A DNA stretch of 64,000 nucleotides from Pinus tabuliformis (lineage: Eukaryota > Streptophyta > Pinopsida > Pinales > Pinaceae), in contig CM062816.1 in NCBI GenBank assembly GCA_031772625.1, positions 1,669,709,058 through 1,669,773,057 on the forward strand, read 5' to 3'. A model generated the notes under the pieces. It was not told the DNA's origin. It did no database searches and saw nothing but the letters and a program-made list of their open reading frames with translations. Positions 53,790 to 64,000 of the stretch are shown here, one piece after another. Both the position numbers and the translations under genes were made by a program. Every line of letters starts with the position of its first letter. Position 1 is the first letter of the stretch.

Positions 53790-56700
53790 CCTAAGCTAGC
53801 ATGCATATTTTATTTTTTCTTAGCTTTTGCTCATGCATGTTAATGTTACATTAATGATCTGTGTCTTTTGTATTAAAGCTTTGTACAAAGTGCTTACATT
53901 TTTTCATAAGGATTTGTATTATAAAATGTTACAACCAAATGTATAACTAAAAAAATTATCAAATGGAGGGAAGGCATAAAGGTCATACCCTTAGTTCTTT
54001 TGGAATTGTAATTCTGTTAATCTAAAAACATGCCAATGGTTCAAAATAAACTTGGGTAGAATAAAAGATGTGCGTTGCCATACAAGTTATCCTAATCAAC
54101 ACACACACACAAAAAGACATCTAAAAACTATGAACATGAATTTTTTCCAAATAGTGTGTCCACCTAGATAAATGGGTCTTCAAATTCCATAGCCGCGATA
54201 GTGGATGCCACTAAATGGGTAAGTAGGAGTCCAACATTTTGAACGTGAGCCATAATGTGCTCCACACATGTTCTAAGTGGGTCAAAGAATGTAGAGTTTA
54301 GAGAGTTTTTTGTAAAACTTGAATGGGGAGAAGCGACGAATTTAGGGGGATGTTGAGATTAGTAAGTATGTGCTCTAAAAGACACTAAATGGATGCAATA
54401 TAGGAGGCCATTTGAAGTTGCTTTCTTTACGTCATTATTATTAGGGCTTGGTACTCCTCCTATTTCGTAGAGGCTTAAAATATGCTCTCTTGTGTCAATA
54501 GTGCAATGGTCCTTGATTTTATAATACTCCTTCTACAATGTCTCAAAACCTTTCAACAATCTATTCCACTATAATGTTGAAAATAAGTCACAATCCCACT
54601 AGTGTTTGTTATATTTCGCATTCATTTCCTCAATCCTTTATTCATGTCTAGAGAAAGCATCATAGATTCCTATAGTGGCAATGCACCATAGGGATCCTCA
54701 CGCAATGCCTACAATGCCCAGGTAAGCTACACATAGAGTTGGTCAGAAACAAGTTTCTTCTCCTTCAAGCACACTATGATTTTAGAGCTTTGCATTCCAT
54801 AATTAACCCCCTAGATTTCCAATTCATTGCACATGTAAGAATTTGGCCAAACATTATACTACTCGCAAATCAAATTGCATGAAGAATGAATAATGCAAGG
54901 CAATGGTGGATGATTATTCTTATCCTTTTTATGCATGTGATATTATGCATGATGGTAACCATTCCTTCATTAATGCATTCATCGGGTGGCACATTGGGTT
55001 GTTATTTTTCCCCGCTTCTTTTTGCAAATCAACCCTTTTCCCCAACTGTAAACATTATTTGACAAGCATCTAAAGAGTTATATGTTAGAAGGAAGTTCCA
55101 AATGGTGAAGTATCCTTACAACAATCATGGAGTCACCATTTATCATGACTTCACAGCATTTTTTACTTGTTATAATGGATCATCCTTGGTACACCTCAAG
55201 AGCCTTTGCTTTGTTACTTGTAGCAATGCTTATATCCTAAGCATGATTAATTTATGTATTTCCTTTGGGATCATAAATAAGCCCCCTACTCACCCTCCTA
55301 CAACACCTACAAAGTGTTTATACTAAGTGTTAAAGAAATCTCTAGAAAAATAAAGTGTTAAGGAAAGCGCAAATTCAAAAAGTAAGAAAAATTCACGGTT
55401 CATAAATTTTAATGACATTAACCCTTAAGGGTTTCTAAATTGATCAATAACCTCATAAAAATAGGAAATGTAATGGATTGATAAAAAATGAGAGAACTTT
55501 TTGTGCTAAACATTGGTAGGAGATTGACAAAAGACATTTTGTTACATCATTATCCAATTGCATTGTCACTATGTTGTGGTTTTCTCTATGTGATCATATT
55601 TATTGGGTGTTTTTATTCCTTCAAATGTTAGCATTGGTCAAAGTGAAAAAGAATCACAACTTAATGATCTATGAAGTGTTTCAAATTTCTTCCTCTAAAA
55701 ACATGTGTAAAAACTTGTTTGCACTAGATAGGAGTCAAAAGATGTGAAGTTGGATGTGCATTGTAAGTTTGCAAATGATATTCCTTCATGGTAGATTTAA
55801 GAAATCCTAGAGAATCAACCTTCTCATAGCAAGTTGAATTCGCAAATGGACATCTTGATTCTTAGGAAAGACTCTCCACCAATGGATTTTCTTTGAGAGT
55901 TATTTTAGTGAATCTCAAATATTGTATCCTTAACTAGATTGTTAAGTGAAGGTAGGGAGGAGTCTATGAACCCGAATTTGCAAAAGGATGAGGGTTTGAT
56001 TCAGGGAAAATTTTAAGGATGGAAATTTATCTTAAAGTGTAGAAACCTTTGTTAGAATAAGGAATTATTGGGAGGGGCGGGTGAATCCGTAATTGTGAGG
56101 TTTCTTAAAACTTTAAGTACAAACCTTCAATTATTTTCACTACTGTCAATTATTTGAGAGAGCATTCATTCTACAGTAGACATGAACAGCTAGATAAGAT
56201 ATTCGCATACATCAATTGAACAACACACACACATATGGAGACAAGTATTTTTTTCCATGGAAACCCAAAGGGAAAAACCACCAATTTGTTTGTTATTATG
56301 ATGTAATTTAAGCACCCACTTAATTACATCAAGATGTTTGTGAGCACCCACTCACAGGAGGCCACAACCCCCTTTAAATAAATGGCCACAACTTTCCAAG
56401 AGGCACCAACCTCTTACGAATGCAGGGCACTACTTGCCCTAACTACTATTATACTTTTCATATAATTTTCAAACTGAAAACAAAGGCAAATACATATACA
56501 CAGAAATATAAATCTGATTCACTACAATACCAGCCTCTTCCCTTTAGCTCTGCAGATCTCCTCTAAAATGTTTTCCTTGTTGCTCCTCAAGCTCTAATCA
56601 TAGCCCTCTAGAAAAATGTATCTCCATTCAACACTTGCCCCACTCATTCTATCTTTACACTCATAACACTTCTCTCTTCAGCTCACTCCAACAATTCTTC

Positions 56701-56850
56701 CTTCACTGCACTTTGCTCAACTGTGCTTCACTATTTTATCTATTTGTTGCACTAGGAACAATGTTGTCTCTGTTGTGCATTACACATTTCCATTCATGCT
56801 ACCTAAGTGTACTCATGCATGGTTGTCAATGTTGTTATTACATCAATGTA
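53790..56850. other. Intergenic DNA, no gene recognised
   Basis: AT-rich sequence. The open frames at 55102-55326 and 56635-57027 show no domain. Near 56230-56350, the phrase GGAAACCCAAAGGGAAAAACC with GAGCACCCACT resembles LTR leader sequence, but no partner was found. Confidence 0.5.
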
Positions 56851-56851
56851 A

Positions 56852-58591
56852 CACCCTCCTCCCACATCTACCCAAGTAACCATGCCAACCCAGTAAACAT
56901 GCGACGAGAGGCTACTACGATTGGATTCAACCTCCTATGTGACTTTAAGGAAGTGGAATTGACAGAACACATCAACCAACCCATCAACATCAACAACATA
57001 ACCCTCAGGAGACATGTCAACCACTAAGAGATCCTATCCCTGGGTCCCATTGATGTTCTGGACATCTTAGGCCTCGGTCGCTCCCATGCTATAAGCAAGA
57101 GAGCGTCCAGAAACCCAAAGCCGCTCTCGCAGGCTTGCGTACCAGTGACAAGAGACTAAATTTGTCAGTGCTATGCCAGGGACTCTGGGATTTTAGCCAC
57201 ATTTTTAGGCCCAGAGCCTAGGTCACTACCTAGAATGGAATGATAACTCGGGTTTAGTAAAAGAACAGGGAAATAATGATGCAAAAGCAATAAGTTGAAC
57301 AAGACCTTAATCAGACCCCTACTAGCCATGCCAGACATTTCGTAAAACATATCATCAACATGTAACCTACAGGTGTAAACAACATAATTAACTAGAGGGA
57401 TCTCATACTTATCTGAGAATCGCTATGAACCATTGTTCTCTCATGTCATTTGTTGCATTATCATCTATTAGGCCATAGATATATTATCCATTCATTTATA
57501 AGTAAAGACATGTTGAGAGCCATACATAGTTGTTGTCGTAAAACATACACATAACCAACATAATAGGGACATAAATATCATAAGCATATTAACCATAAAA
57601 TTCACATATACATCAGTACATTTACACATGAAAATCAAGGGAATGAATTTCTCATTAATGAATGCAATAAACCAACCGGAGATGGGACTATCACATTCCA
57701 TCCGACCATAGAATGGATGAGCCAAATCTCTCTTCAACCATTCACCCCTGTGCCATATTTCAAGCATGAATGTGGGACTCAAACCAAAAGAACCAAACCA
57801 GGGAATATCGAGGCTAAACCACCTCACCCTCATCAACAGAAACCAAGCTTTACCGTAATCCATCCCAGATCACTAGGCCAACACAATGAACACATCATAA
57901 TAGGGTTTACCATGATTTCCACCCAATCACCAGGCCAAACAAGCATGGATGTCGCTAGATTTCTCCACATACACCGTGAGGAATTTTCCTGTCTCCTAGT
58001 CTCTCAGGCTTTACCACAATCCAAACCCAGATCACTAGGCCCTAAATCGAGACGTGATCGAGACCCACTCTCCAAGCTTTACTGCATGTCCCAAAGTTGG
58101 GATTACTAGGCCCAATGGAGAGCAAACCATCTCTTGTATTCACTGTATATCCTTCCATTCACTGACAAGGATTCTTAAGCCCACTGAGGCAACATAATCC
58201 TGGATTTACCGCAATCCACAGTCTAGCTCACGGGTCAATAGGCCAGTGGCTTTAACGTTATCCACAATCTGGTTCAGGGACCAATAGGCCATGTGCTCTA
58301 TCATTCAAAGATCCACCCCACTCAGCTTCGAATCCATCTCAACCAAAACATGAGAACCCATCACACCATGGTTATTCGAAAATAACAAGGCTAGGTTGAA
58401 AACATTGTTACACCTGGCAAAACCCATGCCATTAAAGAAAAGAACCACATGCAATACCATACACGCCAAATCTAGCAAGGAAAATGCACGTGCAAATCGA
58501 TACATGTAAAGAATCCTATTGTAGCTGCTTGATCCTGCCTTTCCTTGCTTGATCTTTGCTTTCCCCTTGCCTTCTTTGCCTTTCTTGCTCT
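56852..58591 (-). mobile_element. Candidate interior of a decayed minus-strand LTR element
   Basis: On the minus strand, TGGCATTAGAGC (plus 58580-58591), two bases from the tRNA-Met complement, looks like a primer-binding site. GTGGGAGGAGGG, directly followed by TGTTACATTG (plus 56863 down to 56842), looks like a polypurine tract and LTR start. No gag or pol is readable between them, and matching LTRs were not found, so this is tentative. Confidence 0.3.
57845..58295. repeat. Degenerate tandem repeat (TTTACC..AATCCA...CACTAGGCC)
   Basis: About six loosely spaced units carry (G/A)GCTTTACC or GGATTTACC, an AATCCA-like core and AGATCACTAGGCC or CAATAGGCC: near 57848, 57902, 58008, 58075, 58202 and 58250. 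Spacing is 50-130 bp. No coding meaning is apparent. Confidence 0.7.
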
Positions 58592-60080
58592 AATGCCAAA
58601 ATTGCTCCACGAAAACTCTAAGTGTCGAAGAGTGAGTGAGAGAGAGAGAATAATAAGAGAGCTCCAAAACTCAACTGACAAAATGTTACCAACTGATCCT
58701 CAGAAGCCTTTTTATGAATGAGGCCTCTATTTTCTTCATTTTCCTTCAATTTCCTCCTCACATGCAACCTGTGACCTTTCACCTTCCTTTTATCCTAATT
58801 TCCATTATTTTCATAAATAAATGTGTCAAAAATGTCATTTTGCCTTTCCAAAGCCTTAGCCATTTCCTTTATCAAATTCCTTAGTCATAAACAATCAAAT
58901 GAACACCCACTAGGATGCCTTGCCCAACATTCAACTTGGAATAAGTGTCCCATCAACCGTGGTTATTATTTTTGCCTTTATTTACTTTTAGGACATGGAA
59001 TTTTCACCAGGGCTATAACAATCAAACTGCTTGATCTCTTCAGCCACATTAAACATTGGGAATGGCCTTCTGGTAGTTTCCATGTTGAGAAATAAATCCT
59101 CAAACAACCTGTAGACTCCAATGAGGCTCTCCATGCTTATTCATTTAATTGTAGTGCTCAGACTGTATTCCAACATGGCTTTGTTCTTTCTATAATCAAC
59201 CTCTTGTCCTTGGGGCTTTGTTCTTCATTTCATTCAATGAAGTGTGTATGTAAGATCATGGATGGCTTGCTTTAGCTGATTACCGGCGCATTAATCCACT
59301 TTGCAAAAATGTGATCCTTGTTGCCTTGGCTCAACAATCTTTCCACTTGTCATTTCTCCAACGACACCAACTCCTCTGCATGCATTTACTCTTACTTGCT
59401 GATCTTCATTCATACACCTCTGTGTTGCAATCCTGGATCCTTGCATCCTGTAACTTTTATTAGTAGCATTTTTCACATTCTTACAGGCACACCGAGTTTC
59501 GGGCTTGGCCTCTAGCCCCTTTTGCTTCGTCTCCTATTGATTTTCCACCATAGGACCTGATCATGTGACCGGTGGCTAAGCACTTAGGTGCTAAGCCTTT
59601 CAGGGTCTTATTGGGGGCATATCTCCATGTGTAAATTCTCTACGCCGTCGGTTCTCAAGATTACATGACCAAGCACCAACACAACGCTAGAAGCTCCCGG
59701 TCTTGACACTTTCTCAAAATGAAATTTTAAAGAATGGGATTTCTGACCTTTGGGATATACTGCCAGGGTGACATCATGCTTACATCATCAACCCCAAGTG
59801 GCATCTACTAAGTGGTGAAATGTGTCACCCGAAATTGCCCCATTAGGCCACCCAAAAATGTTGAATTTGATTGCCACGTGTCCCTCGTACAACCATGTCA
59901 TGTTGACATCATCTACCACCATCAGGTCCTAAGAGCCAATCAAATGTCATCATGTGTCTTGTATGAGGAGAGAGAAAGGGTCCCTTGATCCTTGGTTTTG
60001 CAAGTGATTTCCTTTGTAAATCCCTACTTCCCGCAACCCCGACGCTTTTAAGGAATTTAATTAATAAGAGGTTATAAGGT
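58592..60080. other. Intergenic DNA, possibly LTR-derived
   Basis: A GA-rich run (GTGAGTGAGAGAGAGAG, about 58630) lies next to the candidate primer-binding site. No gene was recognised, and open frames here are short and without motifs. Confidence 0.45.
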
Positions 60081-60083
60081 CCT

Positions 60084-60286
60084 GACCTTCCGAGGTTCTG
60101 GGTTGCCTTCCGGGATTCCAGGCTTCCTGCTTCCCTGGTTCGCTATAATCTCGTAGGCTTTTAAAATAAATCTTTAGGCTCACCTTCCGGGATTTTTTCC
60201 TGCGCCTCCAACTCCATGTCATCCTGTACCTCTTTTAAATGGACCTTCGGGGTTCTAGGATTTTGACCTTCCGAGATTTCTGAGAC
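60084..60286. repeat. Degenerate short repeat (ACCTTCCGGGATTCTAGG type)
   Basis: Five units occur near 60084, 60104, 60181, 60242 and 60263: GACCTTCCGAGGTTCTGGG, GCCTTCCGGGATTCCAGG, CACCTTCCGGGATTTT, GACCTTCGGGGTTCTAGG and GACCTTCCGAGATTTCTGAG. No function is assigned. Confidence 0.75.
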
Positions 60287-60689
60287 TGATCCTAAGGACT
60301 TCAAGGTCCTTACTTTGACTGCCTCAAACTTTTGATCTAGGAGGCCATTTGTAGACTTATTTATACCGTTGGAAAGCTATTTCAGATCACTTTCTAGTTG
60401 AGTAGGTCCAATGTAGTCTTTGAGCCCATTTTCTACCTGAAAAATGGATTCAAACTCTCTATTATTCTTTTCACCTTGACCCTTCTTCTTGTGCCTGGAA
60501 CTTGCTCTTCTGAGACATTTTGCAAGGTTCCACATACCATTGGAGAGATCTTTCCAGGAACTCACCAACTATGCCACTTTCAAGAATAACAAAGCTGATC
60601 TCTTGAGACATAATCCTCTCCAAAGTCTGGGACTCCCCAACCAACATAGTCAACATTTTATGGCTTCTCCACTAAGCTTGCTACTATGA

Positions 60690-61034
60690 TTATTCACTAC
60701 AAAATACTCCAACAACTATGAGACTCCCCCTGAACTGCATGCTCCTCAATGCCAACAACTGCTACCTATATCTTTAATGCTAGTGTAGTTGACATCAATA
60801 CCAACAGCCATTCAAACAATGCCAATTGTCCAACAATCTCCCCCTTTTGCATTGATGACAACAAACTAAGTTTCCTACTATGATGATTCTCTACAGGATA
60901 CTCCAACAACTATGGGTCTCCCCCTAAACTGCATGCTCCTGAATGCCAACAACTATTGCCTCTATCCTTAATGCTAGTTCAGTTGACATCAATGTCAACA
61001 ACCATTCAGACAATGCAAATTGTCAAACAACCTT
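60690..61034 (-). mobile_element. LTR-start fragments of a minus-strand Copia-like element
   Basis: Two copies with a 194-bp period share ACTCCAACAACTATG (60706, 60900), CTGCATGCTCCT, ATGCCAACAACT and GTTGACATCAAT. The first ends CAATTGTCCAACA, followed by ATCTCCCCCTTTTG and GATGACAA. On the minus strand this is a polypurine tract AAAAGGGGGAGAT before TGTTGGACAATTGG, typical of Copia 3' LTR starts. No coding part is seen nearby. Confidence 0.55.
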
Positions 61035-64000
61035 GATGAATCACATTAGTCCCTAATATACAAATTGTGAAATGTTTAGTGATATTATTGTAAAATATTC
61101 AAATTTCTAGTGATTTTATACAATATCTATAATTTTTGGTGATATTTAAGGTAAAATAATTTTATCCTATAAAATTTGGGTGAATCATTTTTAGAAAAAA
61201 TGGAAATTAGAGAATTTTTTTTCATTTTTGTTTTTTTTAAAAGCATAAAATATTTCCCATTTGCAAAATATAGCCCCTAAAATTTTCCCTGGTTTGATTT
61301 CTTTGTCGACATAATAAATATTTAATGTTTCTATTCAAAATCAGGTTCTTACCACAATGGAAAGAAATCTTGCTATTTTGGTTGGTTTGAATATGGGATC
61401 AAAGTAGATTCCATTTTTGGAGGGTAGAGAACAATTTTTTAGATGAAAATGAAACACCTTCGAAGGTAGCAATAAACCTTGAGGATTCTATAGTGGTAGG
61501 TGGTCTTTAGCTATGTTTTTCCCCAACTTACATGATTTTATCATTGTCAAAAGTCATAGGGTCAATTCCAAAGATGTCATTTCTCTTAACTCTCACATAA
61601 AAGAAGGCAACTTTCACTCCACTTGATCTTTACCTTTCGCCACCTAGTGCTCAAATTAGGAGGGCTACAAAGTAAAATATTAAACATGAGAGATTTGGTT
61701 CCGTTGTGTTCCAATAGATTTCTTGGTACCTAATTTTGGTTTTTTTGCTTGCTTAGATGTATTTAAACCATTGTAATAGTTTAATATAATGTCCTAGTGG
61801 TTGTGACAAGAATGGAAGAGTTCAATTTCTAACTTTTTGATGAATGTAAAAAGCACTTAATTATGAGAATAGGTTGTCCTATAAATGTTTAATACTAGAT
61901 TTATGGGGGTTCAACCTCAAATTTTTGTATTTTTAAACAAATATTTCTTTTGTAAAAAAAAGAAGTCCAGAGTTTATATGTTTTTCCTTCATGTTAAAAT
62001 AGTCATTATACAATGTTGAATTAAACAAAGTTATTAAAAGAATGACGAAAACACCCATTATAATTCCACTCTACACACCCGAGAAATTATGGCACATGCA
62101 TTGAATTATATACTAAGTAGTGAAATCATTGAGTAGAGGAGGTCTCTTATCCCACAACCAAGGGGGCCTTGCACATTAATTTGACATTTTGTTATGTTGT
62201 GGCATTAAATGAGATTCTTATTCTTCTTCTTATTATTATAACATTTTGTTTTTGTTAATCTTAGCAGTATTGTAATGACCTAATGATGTAATCCAAAGAA
62301 AATGTCCCAATTTCACCTACTTCTCCATGTAATTCCCTACTCAACCACTTAGTAACACAACCCAAGGTTCATGTTCCAATGACACTTACTTCTCTATACA
62401 CCAACTTATAAATTAACAATGTTAAAAATAACATTAATCAACAGCAATGACTCATAATTATGTATACACATTCAAAACATCCTTGAACTCATGTTTAATT
62501 ATTTCCTGGCTCATCCTTGTTCATCTCCCAACTATTTGCTTGCTTTCAAATGACTCATAATCATGCATGCACACATTCAAAACATCTCCTTACTCATATG
62601 CCTATTCAATCATTTCCTAATTCATCTTTGTTCATCTCCCAACTATTTGCTTGCTTGTAAACAACTCATAATCATACATACACACATTTAAAACATCTCC
62701 TAACTATATATTTCTTCTTACATAACAATACCATTGGAAAAACCATGTGTTTTCAAATGGTAAATTAACTATATCACCTTAATAATTTTATTTTAACTAT
62801 TAAGTTTTTTATATATATAAACTTTGACAAAATCAAAATACTTACATAACAAAACATGACATTATAACTGTCTCTTTCATACTAGACTAAAAATACTTTT
62901 CAAAATAGTTAAGATTTTAATAAACATTACCTGATCAAATTTCAACATTAACTTATCTAAAATATTATAAACATAATATATTTAACCTTCTTTCCTAATA
63001 AACACATATAATTTAAAAAATAAATACACATCAAATTAAATTAAATTACATATTTTAAAAATTCACATCTCTCCATCACTCTTAAAAATCTTTAAAAAAG
63101 CACGGATTGCAAGGGGAGGCATATTCTTTTCCAACCAACAAAATCCACGACTCTTGGATTTGGTGTCCCACCTAACCCTTTAGTCATTCTTTAAACTTTA
63201 CACCTAAAATTCTCCCAATTTTTTTCTGGGTTAGGTCCCTTCGACCCTCTCCCACGAATATGTTGCATAAAGTTCAACACATTATGGCTTTTTATCAAAG
63301 GTTGTTCTTAGGAAAGTTTTAAAGGTCCTTGGCATCTTCTGCATTCACACTTTAAATTTTCCTGTTATCATCTGGTCAATGCATTTGCAATCAAATCATG
63401 ACCTTCAAGTCTGACAAAAGGCCAAGTGCTTTAATAGTCCTTGCCATGACAAAATATAACATGTGAGGAGAGAAAGAGATTCAAGTTCATAGTATTGGAA
63501 TTTTTAGTGTCTTTAGTTTAGGTTGAAATGATATCATTTTTTCATGTTTTGATATTGAAATGTGAATGGTTTTAATATGATAGCATCTTTTTTAGTCTTC
63601 CCAATAAAATATGAATGATAGTAATGATTTGTGTCAGTGGATTTTTTTAATAAAAAGAAATTTATTAATATTTTTTAATTAAAGATTCCGTATTTATCTT
63701 TCTATCTATAATTTGAATTTTTTTAATAAAACCGATAGTAACATTTCATATTCACTGACCATAATTTATAATTATTATTTCTATCATATATTATAAATTA
63801 TAAATTATGATTAATAAAAAAAATATTTTAAATTTATTTAATAAATAAATTCATAATAAGTTATATTAAATTTCATATATATAAAAACAAAATTAACTAT
63901 ACTGAAATTTGCCAAATATAATGGAATGGGAACTCCAATTAATTTAACTTTCAAATGGTTTTATCTCAGTGTTTTTAAACGTATGTATAGTAATTAGAAT
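61035..64000. other. AT-rich intergenic DNA
   Basis: No gene was recognised. The last kilobase is very AT-rich (ATTATAAATTATAAATTATG near 63787). One tandem repeat is listed separately. Confidence 0.6.
62440..62710. repeat. Tandem repeat, about 111-bp period, 2.4 copies
   Basis: TTCATCTCCCAACTATTTGC occurs at 62520 and 62631. ACTCATAAT(T/C)AT with CACATT(C/T)(A)AAAACATC occurs near 62450, 62550 and 62665. Confidence 0.82.

Noticed and set aside
56635-57027. 130-codon plus-strand open frame with a hydrophobic N-terminal half
   Set aside because: No family recognised, no promoter context, and it spans the candidate minus-strand polypurine tract; not called a gene.

Overview
The window reads as nuclear DNA of a seed plant with a large, repeat-rich genome. 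A gymnosperm is plausible, but that is inference from the density and decay of the retroelements; nothing diagnostic was seen. The only intact host gene is a cytosolic ascorbate peroxidase on the minus strand (coding 49631 down to 46256, nine coding exons, 249 residues) with all catalytic residues. Nearly everything else is layered retrotransposon debris. No rRNA, tRNA, CRISPR array or prokaryote-like operon was seen.

Layout. 1-5772: a plus-strand LINE missing its 5' end, with the tail of ORF1, a decayed ORF2 (endonuclease, reverse transcriptase, zinc-binding domain, RNase H) and an unexpected ORF3. Both ORF junctions are ATGA overlaps. 5773-22.6 kb: an old Copia element (A) split by 13.3 kb that holds two related Copia elements tail to tail, B (plus) and C (minus). 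Identical-length 489-bp copies of A sequence flank the insert. 24.7-25.1 kb: a miniature LTR element (TRIM-like). 25.4-33.2 kb: Copia element D, whose 3' LTR is cut by a 1.94-kb probable solo LTR (E); both target-site duplications can be read. 33.5-42.97 kb: a non-coding LTR element (F), whose 3' LTR is cut by a minus-strand deleted Copia (G) that keeps gag, protease and RNase H in one frame. 43-46.2 kb: AT-rich DNA with local duplications. 46.2-50.1 kb: the peroxidase gene and promoter. 51.1-53.8 kb: a minus-strand Ty3/Gypsy-type mosaic (H) with scrambled pol domains and perfect target duplications. 53.8-64 kb: AT-rich intergenic DNA with weak traces of minus-strand LTR elements and several degenerate tandem repeats.

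Functionally, the peroxidase would remove cytosolic hydrogen peroxide using ascorbate. The transposons appear dead: stops, frameshifts, deletions and altered catalytic motifs are common. The order of insertion can be read: A before B/C, D before E, F before G. Points most worth a second look are the three-ORF LINE, the 489-bp duplication around the B/C pair, the in-frame deletion derivative G, the mosaic H, and the hairpin and tandem arrays in front of the 3' LTRs of B and C. Element borders and motifs were read by eye; no alignment or database search was run.
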